Shown piece after piece: positions 1 to 8,588 of a stretch of DNA of 20,062 nt. The DNA is from Hysterium pulicare CBS 123377 (lineage: Eukaryota; Ascomycota; Dothideomycetes; Hysteriales; Hysteriaceae). The stretch's first letter is position 1. Each line of letters begins with the position of its first letter. The position numbers were made by a program, and so were the translations under genes. The notes beneath the pieces are model-generated. The model made no database searches. It saw only the letters and a list, made by a program, of their open reading frames with translations, and was not told the DNA's origin. The stretch spans positions 1 to 20,062 of the forward strand of contig AJFK01000024.1 in the NCBI GenBank assembly GCA_000467715.1, in the 5' to 3' direction.

Positions 1-185
1 GTGACCGTGAGGGTGTGCGAGGCAAGCAGGACGGAGTTGCAAGCTAATTGGCGCACTCGCGGCACCGCTAATGCCATCAACGCGTCGACCAGAAAATACG
101 AAGGTCCTTTCCCGCTCGAGGACTCCACGCAGGCCACGAGTTCGCGCAGTTTCGGCAAATGCGGCTGAAGCTTGCAGGTGAGAGC
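1..185 (-). CDS. Possible edge of a minus-strand exon (partial, unknown product)
   Basis: On the minus strand, a frame stays open from position 185 to the window edge, about 61 codons. Its translation alternates hydrophobic and polar residues in the way helical proteins do, with stretches such as KLRELVACVESSSGKGPSYF and LVDALMALAVPRVRQLA. An in-frame TGA lies at 188-186. A possible acceptor (CAG at 167-165) would start the exon at 164, and a CTGAC-like branch point lies about 30 nt before it. The plus strand is also open in one frame here, so strand choice rests only on how protein-like the translation looks. I do not recognise a family. The gene body would lie to the left of the window. Confidence is low. 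Confidence 0.25.
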
Positions 186-1573
186 TCAGCGAACGAGAAG
201 TCAGGAAGATGGGGCTTGAAGAATCACGTTTGGGAGCACCCTTGGTGGTGAAATTCGCAAGTGTTGTTCAATTATGCCAGACGATTCGAAACCAGATATA
301 AAAAGGCTATATTGGTGTATACGTACCAGTGGCAAGACAGATGCCTACCTGGTAACAGATTTCAGGGCACTCAGGCTTGTCCCACCTTTGAAATCGCCTT
401 CTCCTATTCCACGCAGGCAAAGGAAACGAAGGGTGAATTAACTGCTGATGGTGGCTAGGCGTACGATGCAGAGATAAGGGTCAATAATGCAGGATGCTCA
501 TACCTACCCCGCTCCGCTGTAAGGCAGCGCGGCTTCTACCTACGAATCACCCGTCCTCTGAAAGTTTCAAAGATATTTCATGCATCTTTGATCGAGACCA
601 TTCAATGGGCATCGCTTCTCATTCGTGATCCAACCTACGCGGAGGCAGAGCCGCAAATCCGTAGCAATTTATCTGACCAAGTTTTGGTCGACACGTCCCT
701 TCACCAAGGCTTCGTCCGTCAGTCTCCTTTGTGAAGCCCAGGCATTAGCCAATTCCTAGGGAGCATTGCGGCCGTTTCCAGGTCCTTAAACAACACTTCT
801 GTTTCAACTTTCGCTTATACTTGGTGAAGAATGGAAGGAGAGATTACGGTGTTCGAACTTTAACGAAGGGTGGATGCTGGAGGCGCAATCCTTATTCTCC
901 CAATCCATTGATGAATTGGTCGATCCCTTTCGTTGCACGAATCCCTTCAGGTCCGTCTCTCCACCCCGCTTTTGCCTGCAACACCTGCCGCGCCTGGGCC
1001 AAGATGACGCGACTTCTTTGGGTCAATTTGTGTGTTGTGGACGCCGTCTGGGCAAGCTCGCAGCTCGCCGCCATCTCCCGCCCTTAATCTATCACAAGCC
1101 AATCAGCTTCGGGCCTTCTTAGATCTGCTAAGGAGTCAGATCGTGGAGAAAGTCATATCAAACGTCTACGTTTGCTGCCAGAAGCTTCATCCCGCCGTGG
1201 CTTCATCTAGACGTTTCTAGTACCTTATCTTGATACTAGCATCAGCCAGCCTTTCCTGCATTCATAGCACTTGCATTATCAGCCGAACTGTTTTCAGCAC
1301 TCGACTTCTCTTCTTTTTGTTGCACAAAGCCCGTAGTTAGTGACTTCCCGTGCGCCAAGGTTGTGGAACAGGTCACAGGGAAAGCCTCCGAGTGTCTGGG
1401 AACGGCTTGATGCTTGTAGAGGACATCGTTGTCTCGTTCAACAGTCGAACCTTCCGACTTTGTGGCCGCTTACGAGAATTGGAAACATTCTCATCCATCC
1501 AAGTAGCGCACTTGCAACCCTCTTCTCCTGGGAGACAAAGTAGCAGTCCGACGAGCACAATACATAGTATTCA

Positions 1574-1593
1574 ATCTCCGCAAATTCGGAGAT
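1574..1593. repeat. Short perfect inverted repeat
   Basis: ATCTCCG at 1574-1580 and its exact reverse complement CGGAGAT at 1587-1593 flank the six-base loop CAAATT. It could be a hairpin or a symmetric protein-binding site, but a 7-bp stem can easily occur by chance in 20 kb. Confidence 0.4.
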
Positions 1594-2084
1594 GGTATTT
1601 GATTGGACATGCTCTGTCGAGAACTAATGCCGAAGAAGAAGCAGACCGCTAGTTACTCTTAAGTATTGACTGAATGCGTTGAGTAGTGGACAAGGATGGG
1701 TTGTTGATGTTCTGCAGGAGGCCGCTCTAAGCCTTCAGACTCCCGAGACGAACCATTTCACACGAACTGCGCAACATCGACGCGCAATTTAGAGTATGAA
1801 ACTAGTGCGCGACTTTCTACGGCCGTCTACCATCATTCATATCCTGCGCGTGGATCGGAAGCAAAGTAGGTGTGTTTTCTTCCCTAATTCTGCTGGAGTT
1901 CGTAGTTTCATGATTGATTTGCTCGGAACTTATTTTTACCGTTGGCGATTATTTCGCGGGACTATTATTCTCATTGCGACCAGCGATTCTTCATTGTTCA
2001 AAACGTCATGTCAGTCGCGTCCTACAATCACTGGGTAGTTCCTTGGTACATCGGTAACCATCCTTCTGGAAAGCCAACAATACC

Positions 2085-2094
2085 TACCTAGGTA
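2085..2094. repeat. TACCTAGGTA palindrome
   Basis: A perfect 10-bp palindrome in intergenic DNA. The identical decamer recurs at 18042-18051, also in intergenic DNA. From general knowledge, TACCTAGGTA-like palindromes are frequent in intergenic DNA of many Pezizomycotina, but I know of no established function. Confidence 0.6.
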
Positions 2095-3016
2095 ATTAGG
2101 AAAGTCCCAACATTGGCCAACGTTTCAGATCTTTGAGTTCTTCCGTATCACGTCATACAGATCTCAAAACCGTCTAGGGGATATCTGAGCCCTACCCAAC
2201 GAGGTCAACGTCTTTTCCGATTCGAGACTGATGTACCAGAATCCTCGAGCAGTGCTTTCCATATTTGGTTAATGTTGAAATTCCTAACGTCAGGCTTCTC
2301 GGGGCCGTACAAACCTCACACAAATTTTCGACCCTTTGTACCCGCTGTTAGTAATGATCAGTCCACGCTGTGCAGTACGCGACTCCACAGCCTCTCCGGC
2401 GCATCCGAATTGACATCGGAACGCTACATTGGTACCGGGATACTGTCCTCTCGAGTACGAAAGCCAACCCCTGATTTTATTACGAAATTGGTAGCCTTTC
2501 CGGCGCCATTAACCAATGATGGCGATCCAAGGAGAAAGACATCCGCATCAGCCCATCCAACGGTCTTACAGCACGTTAAGAGTCCTATGTGGATCGGATA
2601 CGACCTCGTCCCGGAACTGCGATGTCACGACATCAAGATCTACGCGTTGTCTTCGCCCCGCTTTTGCGTGAGGCTGTCGTGTGCCTATTCGGCCTCGTGC
2701 CTACCTTAAACACATATTTTATCTAATAATGGGCCTTTCCGCACATGCGTCATACTAGCACACAGTATCTTACTGGTCCGGTGAATGCATCCTTAACTAT
2801 TGTTTTACCGCATCCGCTGACGGGCGTTTTATGACAACATGGCTTGTTCCCCAACATTGAGATAGAGAAACATTCGTTATTTCCACCGGGGCGTTCCATT
2901 AGCACTGCTTTACAAGTGGGTATACGCAACATTGCCGATGTCTTTGCAACAAGTAGAAAATACTTTCGCTCCACAGCCACTTCGGCATCCGGCCCTCAGT
3001 AAGCTCAAGCCACGCC

Positions 3017-3299
3017 ATGGTTCTTCACATGTCTGTAACGGGCGGAACTACTGCCTTGACATTGGACATCAATGAGGAGTATTTCAACTGCTCTGTCATC
3101 TGTCCCTTGTTGGATGTTGTTGTTCCTGACTACTTCCCCTGGCCTTGCGCCAACGAGGATGAGCGCATTGAGGCTAAGGTTGAAAAGGCTGGTTTGGAGG
3201 AGGTCTCCAAAAGCATTAAATTTCAGGAGCTTGATTAGCAAGGTTGACAAAGAGGTTGTGGAAGCGGCATTTCTGTGGCTTGGAGGACTACAAAGGTAG
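3017..3299 (+). pseudogene. Coding-like fragment, apparently frame-broken
   Basis: From ATG 3017 a 73-codon frame runs to TAG 3236-3238. Its codon choice and acidic/basic patterning look like real fungal coding sequence, for example the segment NEDERIEAKVEKAGLEEVSK. Just past the stop another frame continues in the same style, with KVDKEVVEAAFLWLGGLQR ending at TAG 3297-3299. This is what a frameshift near 3220-3240, or a missed tiny intron, would produce. I see no splice signals that join the two parts cleanly. It may be a remnant of a larger gene, an isolated short gene of 73 residues, or chance. I cannot name a family. Confidence 0.25.
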
Positions 3300-3598
3300 A
3301 TAGCCAGCCCCATTGAATGCAGCTGAGGCCTCTGAGACCAAACATCATGGGTATAAAGAGATAATTACACAATTATAGACCATGTTCCAAGACCATAAGC
3401 TGATATAGGTAAAATTATACAAGCCCTTTAGCAGAGTACCGCGAACTACCTAGGCAAGTAACGGAACATATGCTTTGATGACATTAAGAAGCCGGACGGT
3501 GAATTGGTTGATAGAGCAGGGGCAGGATGTGGGTGAGAAAAGGAGCTTGGGCCACCTCGACCTCTAAAGAATAATCCAGACGCGAACGCTCCTCCACA

Positions 3599-5423
3599 AT
3601 GTCTCTCTATTACGAAGCAGCCGCGATTCTCACAAACACAGACAAAACTGGAGGGTCCCTCAAGTCCCGAATATACAATCGGAAGGATCTGAAAAGCTCG
3701 CCTGCTCAGATCTTCGCTCTCGTCACTGAGGCGTCAAAATGGTCAGCGGTGTTGAAGAACGTGATTGAACGGAGCGAATTGCTGAAGCAGGAAAAGAAGG
3801 CAAGCTCATCTCTCATTCAAGACCCCTGCAAAGTTCTTGCTAATCACAACCCTTTAGCTGACGCCGATACTCGCACTCCTTGTAACACACGACCTCCTCT
3901 TATCGAAGCGTGGCATTGCTGCTCATTCGAAGCATGAATTCAAGGAGAGAATTGGTGGACATAAGGCCCGATTGAGCGCAGAATTCACGAAGGCGCGAAT
4001 AAGAAGAGGATTCAGCACATTGGAAGCATTCAGAGAATCCATTGAGGCAGGAAACACTGGTTTAGAGGGTGATGAAGGCGAGGCCAATTCAGTGCAGCAC
4101 CCACGCTGGATCCGGGTGAACACTCTACGAACGACTCTCGATGCGCAACTCTCCACAACATTTATTGAGTACGAGACGACGGAAAGGCTCGCAGATGTCC
4201 TGTCCGCCTCGGGAAAGTCGAGGCTCTTGTATATAGATCCGAATATCCCCAATCTTCTCGCGCTACCTCCCAAGGCTGACCTCAGCAAATCCAAGGCATA
4301 CACAAGTGGTCAAATCATATTTCAGGATAAAGCGTCCTGTTTTCCCGCGTACCTTCTCGATATTGGGCAGGAAGATGGAGATGTCATAGATGCATGTGCT
4401 GCTCCTGGAAATAAAACTACCCATCTTAGCGCGATCCTATCCGAACAAAATGATAGCGGTACTCGAAGCGGAAGAGCTCGGAAAGTGATAGCTTTCGAGA
4501 AAGATAAGAAACGAGCTCGCGTTCTAGAGAAGATGGTCAAACAGGCATCAGCAGACCAAATCGTCTCCATTCACGGCGGACAAGACTTTATGAAGACGAA
4601 CCCTGAATCGGAAGAGTTTTCGCATGTCACCGCACTTCTTCTCGATCCGAGTTGTTCTGGCAGTGGTATCGTGGGTCGAGATGAGAGCCTTAAGATATAT
4701 CTTCCAGACCCAATGTCTCCGTCAGTGGCGAACTCTGCTGCAAGCAGAAGCAAGAAAAGGAAACGCCCGCGGAAAGTCAATGGTGAACTGAAGGATCCAC
4801 CAACCCCTATTATCGAACTAGAAGATGCTCCCGAGGAAGAGACGGCAGCTGATAGCATGCCGTTAGGAGAACGACTTAGAGCCCTCTCAATATTTCAATT
4901 CAAGCTTCTCCTCCACGCGATGAGCTTCCCAGCTGCACGTAAAATCACCTATTCGACCTGTTCCATCCACTTTGAGGAAAACGAAAGCGTGGTCTTCCAT
5001 GCTCTAATGTCTACAATCGGAAGGGAACGCGGTTGGAAGGTTTTAAAAAGGGAGTTACAGTCTGAAGGCTTGAAGAAATGGCCAAAGAGGGGCATTTTTG
5101 AGTCTGGAAAGATGTTTGACGAGGGGTGCATTGATCGCAATGAGAAGCCGGCCGTGCTGGATTCTTGCATAAGGTGCGAACAGGGTACGAACGAGGGAAC
5201 GATGGGGTTCTTCGTTGCAATCTTTATCAGAGACAAGAACTCTCGAGTTGTTACTCCTGGAGCTGCTAGAGAATGTGTTTCTGAAGGGGAGGATGATGAA
5301 CAAGAATGGATGGGGTTCAGTGATGAAGAATCTAGCAGAGGTGACAAGGGGTCGGGACAGAATGGGACACCAGCAGAGCGCACATCGGAAAGAAAGAAGA
5401 AGAAGAAAAAGCATAAAACTTGA
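3599..5423 (+). CDS. RCM1: NSUN5/Rcm1-type 25S rRNA cytosine-C5 methyltransferase
   Basis: Two exons, 3599-3799 and 3858-5423, encode 588 residues. The 58-nt intron between them begins with GC rather than GT (GCAAGC), has a CTAAT branch point and ends TTTAG. Splicing joins LLKQEKK directly to LTPILALLVTHDLLLSKRGI, which is how this family reads. The SAM-binding motif DACAAPGNKTT lies at 245-255. DPSCSGSG (Cys333) is motif IV, and YSTC (Cys435) is motif VI, whose cysteine is the nucleophile in NSUN enzymes. A basic insertion (about residues 364-375) and a lysine-rich C-terminal tail suggest nucleolar targeting. In yeast, Rcm1 makes m5C at position 2278 of 25S rRNA; the same role here is inferred from family membership. 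All catalytic residues are present. The next gene lies 441 bp downstream on the same strand. Confidence 0.95.
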
Positions 5424-5864
5424 TATAGAACGCTGTGCAAACTTGCATAATGAATACCTACTCCACCGCTTTCGCGTTATGAAGGATATTGGGGATCTCG
5501 GGGAACTGATAGTCACGTGATGCTACTCCAATACCTCAACGTTGTTCACCATGCGCCATCGGCGATTGATTAATTACGAATCCGGCTTGTACAGGCCGGA
5601 TTCTGAGCCTAATATCAGATGCAGAAAGTCGTCAGGCGACCGTCGGGCACCAAAACCCAGAGTCCATTTTTTTTATAGGTGACGTAAATTTGATGTAAGT
5701 GATATCACCATTGTCAGGCACCTCAAGAGAGTTTCAAAAGCAAACAGTCAGCTTCCAATTTTCTCTTCAACTTACTACACGACCACTTCCTCCAACAAAC
5801 CCTCTCATTACCACCATTTCAAATTTGATTCAAACTTTACGACTACCCATATATTACCAACACC
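5424..5864 (+). promoter_or_regulatory. Intergenic/promoter region with palindromes
   Basis: This stretch holds the 3' end of the methyltransferase transcript and the promoter and 5' leader of the small hydrophilic protein gene. It contains the 8-bp palindrome TCACGTGA at 5513-5520, a 26-bp near-perfect palindrome at 5578-5603, a run of eight T at about 5668-5675, and a pyrimidine- and CA-rich leader just before ATG 5865. No coding frame here is convincing. Confidence 0.6.
5578..5603. promoter_or_regulatory. 26-bp near-perfect palindrome, CGG-N10-CCG type
   Basis: The left arm GAATCCGGC (5578-5586) and right arm GCCGGATTC (5595-5603) are exact reverse complements. Between them T-TGTACA-G has a self-palindromic centre, so 12 of 13 base pairs match. 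The inner triplets read CGG, ten bases, CCG. That is the geometry of inverted sites bound by fungal Zn2Cys6 dimers; yeast Put3 uses the same spacing. It lies about 260 bp upstream of ATG 5865. A binding role is inferred. A cruciform, or a transcript hairpin at the end of the upstream gene, is also possible. Confidence 0.55.
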
Positions 5865-6659
5865 ATGAGCGACTCACAACAAGGCGAGTTTCACGCGAGT
5901 GTTCCAGGAGCAGAGCCGTTGACGCATAAAGGTGTGAGTAAACCCTCTTCGTAACTTTCAATACCATCGTACCCGAGCATTCTATTTCCTTTTCCTTCAC
6001 TCTGCAAGTGCAGCAAGTATGGCCATGCCTTCGATTTTCTACCAGAGGCATCACTTCAGACGGCCAGCCATTTGGTACATGAGCTCCGGCTTTGATTTGA
6101 GCCTGGGGCTCTGAATCCTCACTCATAGCTGTTCTGAACCTTGGCCGTCTCCTATATGTGTCACATGTTTTGACAATTCCTTTAACCGCCACTAACATCA
6201 CCATCGTAGCACAAGCCAGGAGTCTTAGCTTCAGAGAGCGACCGCGCTCCCGAGTTCTCCGCTCAAACTCTCCCAGCAGGCACCGCTCCGAAATCAGCGA
6301 CTTACCAACCCAATCCCGAACCCAACAACCAAGGCATGTACCAGGACGCCAGCAGCACCCTACAAGGCGCCACCTCCGCCGACGTCCACACTGGCTACGG
6401 TCATCCAGGCCAGGGCCAGACCAGCAACGAGCTCCGCCATGATGGTCAGCATACGGGAGCTAAGCAGGGTCTTGGTTTGGCTGGTCTAGCTTCGACTGGA
6501 AACAAAGGAGAGCCCGTGACAGGACGAGATGATGCTAGTCAGAGAGCTTTGGATGAGGATGTTCCTAGTGGACAGAGAGGTAATGTGGGCGGTCCGGCTG
6601 CGCAGGAGAGATTCCCGGAGACTGCGGAGAGGGTGGCTGCTGAGGCACCGAGGAACTAA
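5865..6659 (+). CDS. Small hydrophilic fungal protein, function unknown
   Basis: Two exons, 5865-5933 and 6210-6659, encode 172 residues. The intron runs 5934-6209 (276 nt), with donor GTGAGT, branch point CTAAC and acceptor CGTAG. It joins THKG to HKPGVLASE. The protein has no signal peptide or membrane segment. It is rich in Gly, Ala, Gln, Pro and charged residues and looks intrinsically disordered. Stretches such as EFSAQTLPAGTAP (38-50) and ATSADVHTGYGHPGQGQTS (77-95) resemble a conserved family of uncharacterised ascomycete proteins as I remember it. A stress-protectant role, like hydrophilins or LEA proteins, would fit the composition but is only a guess. The intron is much longer than most others in the window. 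The next gene, on the opposite strand, converges on this one. Confidence 0.85.
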
Positions 6660-7035
6660 TGGGGGATTATGTCTTTGACTGGGGGTATGATGCATGATCA
6701 TGGAATGGAATGGACGGGTTTCACAAGGAGTTTTGGGAGATTGGCATGAACTCAAAAGCATGAACGGAAGCTTCAGATAACTATACTGAGCTTGCAAGAA
6801 AGAACGAAATCATTCATCTACCAATTTATGAGTACTGTGTATGAGCCAGTTGCGACGTAGCTCAGGATAAACTTCAAGGATTTGGATCTCTTCTTCGACG
6901 AACAGCTATCGATTTGCTCAAGCACTAGCATATCTCTCAGGGAGCCTCCTCGTGTCACTCTCCTTGCCTTCTGTTGTCCTAGGAATCTCCATATTACTCC
7001 GTCGATCACGACATGAATAGAAGGTCGCTTCCTCT
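6660..7035. other. Intergenic region between convergent genes
   Basis: This 376-bp stretch holds the 3' ends of the small hydrophilic protein gene (+) and the monooxygenase gene (-). I see no further gene, hairpin or repeat that stands out. The minus-strand frames here read antisense to other transcribed sequence and lack domain-like patterning. Confidence 0.6.
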
Positions 7036-8304
7036 TTAACTTCGCCAATGACTGAGCTTCGAAGATCCATCCACATACAGCCTGTAAAAGAAGAATCCCA
7101 CGTAAACCACCACGTAAAGCAGCGGCCAAAACAAAGGACGCACCTCTTTCGTCACATGCCTTAGAAGCATAGACTCAATCGTAGTTCTTGGGGCACCGGG
7201 GGTAAACAACAGGTCCTTCATAGCTCCGTACGTGAGCTCCATGCCCTGTTTCGCTCTTACGAACATCTCTTTCTCGTATGTCGCGACGTGGATATCCAGC
7301 GCATCCTTACTGCCGTCTTTAGATGCATCGATGATGGCGTGTGCGAGCATCATGCCGTCGTGAAGTGCCAGGTTGGCACCAATTCCGCCAAAAGGAGTCA
7401 TGAGATGTGCGGCGTCTCCTATCAGCGTAACACCCGGTCTATGGTCCCATTTGAATCCTACGGGTAACATGTACAGATTCCTTGGTGTATTGGAACCGTC
7501 ACACAATTCCAGTAGGTTTACTAATTCCGGGTTCCACCCTTGGACGTCTTCCCGAAGCGATTTTCTGACGGCGGGAGGGCTATGATCAGTCCGATTTATC
7601 CAATCTTCATCCCTGTGGCTCCAGAACGAGACGTTGATGCTGTCGTTGCCTAATTGCTGAGCAGCAAGCATCTTCCCATCGGAATACACGAAAACACTGC
7701 CTCGATTCACGAGCTTATACGCTTCCGGCGCAGCCTTCTCGGCATTGGGAATCGATAAATTGTATCCCGCCATGCCCGAATAAAACGGCTTTTCTTGTGA
7801 TACCAGATTGCGGACCTTGCTCCAAGCGCCATCGGCACCAACGACAAGATCAAATCCTCTCTCAACATGCCCACCCTCAAACCGCAGCGTCAGATCCTCG
7901 TCCACGCTCTTCAGCCTCCGATTCCAGTGTATGATCTCCTTAGGCACAGACTCAATCAGCATCTTCCTCAACGCCGCTCTATCAATCTCCGGCGCTTCCA
8001 TTAGCGGCTGACTGGCCTTCTTCTTCACCGCACTCCTCCGCAACCACGTCGTTTTGTGCTTGTCACATATGACCATCGACTCCCCGTCATATCTCGCATA
8101 CTTCATGAACTCGTCCCATAGCCCGGCTTGTCTTATTGCGGGGAGTCCTGATTTAGAGCGGATGTCGAGGGTTCCGCCTTGCGCGCGGAAATCGATGGAT
8201 TCTTCGCCTTCGAAGATTGTGACGGGGATGTTGGAGAGGTGGAGGAGGCGGGCGAGGATGCAGCCGCCTGGGCCGGCGCCTATGATTGCGATTTTGAAGG
8301 GCAT
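7036..8304 (-). CDS. FAD-dependent monooxygenase (aromatic hydroxylase / TetX-like)
   Basis: A single exon encodes 422 residues. The start ATG (8304-8302) sits directly before the Rossmann strand, so the N-terminus is well placed. The class A flavoprotein monooxygenase motifs appear in order: GAGPGG at 9-14 binds the FAD ADP moiety, the DG motif GADGAWSKVRN is at 156-166, and GDAAHLMTPFGGIGAN at 296-311 contacts the flavin ribityl chain. Such enzymes use NAD(P)H and O2 to hydroxylate small organic substrates. The substrate here cannot be told from sequence. Near the C-terminus, residues about 391-410 are strongly hydrophobic and aromatic, which suggests a membrane anchor or hydrophobic cap. 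No biosynthetic backbone gene is nearby, so it looks like an orphan oxygenase. It is divergently transcribed from the phosphatase gene, 978 bp away. Confidence 0.9.
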   Translation of the reverse strand: MPFKIAIIGAGPGGCILARLLHLSNIPVTIFEGEESIDFRAQGGTLDIRSKSGLPAIRQAGLWDEFMKYARYDGESMVICDKHKTTWLRRSAVKKKASQPLMEAPEIDRAALRKMLIESVPKEIIHWNRRLKSVDEDLTLRFEGGHVERGFDLVVGADGAWSKVRNLVSQEKPFYSGMAGYNLSIPNAEKAAPEAYKLVNRGSVFVYSDGKMLAAQQLGNDSINVSFWSHRDEDWINRTDHSPPAVRKSLREDVQGWNPELVNLLELCDGSNTPRNLYMLPVGFKWDHRPGVTLIGDAAHLMTPFGGIGANLALHDGMMLAHAIIDASKDGSKDALDIHVATYEKEMFVRAKQGMELTYGAMKDLLFTPGAPRTTIESMLLRHVTKEVRPLFWPLLYVVVYVGFFFYRLYVDGSSKLSHWRS

Positions 8305-8513
8305 TGCCGTTGTGAGATTGGGGAATGAAAGTTATGATCTTGGGGACAACAAATGAAGGGATTAAGAAGACTGATAGTCGCTCTTAAGGCGGACATGCGG
8401 GAGTAAATAAATGAAAGGAGGCTTCATTCCGGAAGCCGAGCATACGTATGAATACCATTTTGAGAATGACTCTTTTTCCTGAGTAGGTAGGATCAAAGGC
8501 GTAAAAACGCGGT

Positions 8514-8525
8514 GTACGGCCGTAC
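8514..8525. promoter_or_regulatory. Perfect 12-bp palindrome GTACGGCCGTAC
   Basis: The sequence equals its own reverse complement across all 12 bases and centres on CGGCCG, an inverted pair of CGG triplets of the kind recognised by fungal Zn2Cys6 factors. It lies about 210 bp upstream of the monooxygenase start. Binding is inferred from sequence alone. Confidence 0.45.
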
Positions 8526-8569
8526 TTGTGGCTGAAGAAGGCAATTGTTGCGTTGGTGATGCGGAGGCA

Positions 8570-8588
8570 CGGAGCTTGTTACGCTCCG
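8570..8588. promoter_or_regulatory. Inverted repeat CGGAGC-N7-GCTCCG
   Basis: Six-base arms, exact reverse complements, are separated by TTGTTAC. The outer triplets read CGG, thirteen bases, CCG. It lies 45 bp from the palindrome at 8514 and 16 bp before the E-box at 8604. It could be a second symmetric factor-binding site in the shared promoter. Confidence 0.4.

Larger units (their letters stand above)
186..3016. other. Long stretch without a convincing gene
   Basis: About 2.8 kb in which I find no supported coding gene. The open frames are short, many start only with GTG or TTG, and none gives a recognisable domain or joins to a neighbour through good splice sites. The longest, at 2272-2709 (+), has a low-complexity, unpatterned translation. 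The stretch contains a 7-bp inverted repeat at 1574-1593 and a TACCTAGGTA palindrome at 2085-2094. It may be intergenic or regulatory DNA, a non-coding transcript, or decayed sequence. The bases alone do not distinguish these. Confidence 0.5.

Noticed and set aside
2272-2709. 145-codon open frame on the plus strand
   Set aside because: The translation has no domain pattern and irregular composition, with no splice or promoter support. A frame of this length can occur by chance in about 3 kb of non-coding DNA.
4949-5440. 163-codon antisense frame opposite the methyltransferase 3' half
   Set aside because: The Phe/Ser/Leu-rich translation mirrors the Lys/Glu-rich sense protein and is a shadow of it.
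5854-6204. 116-codon open frame antisense to the small hydrophilic protein gene intron
   Set aside because: It lies almost exactly over the intron, and its translation is cysteine-rich without any recognisable order. The sense-strand splice signals and exon continuity are far stronger.
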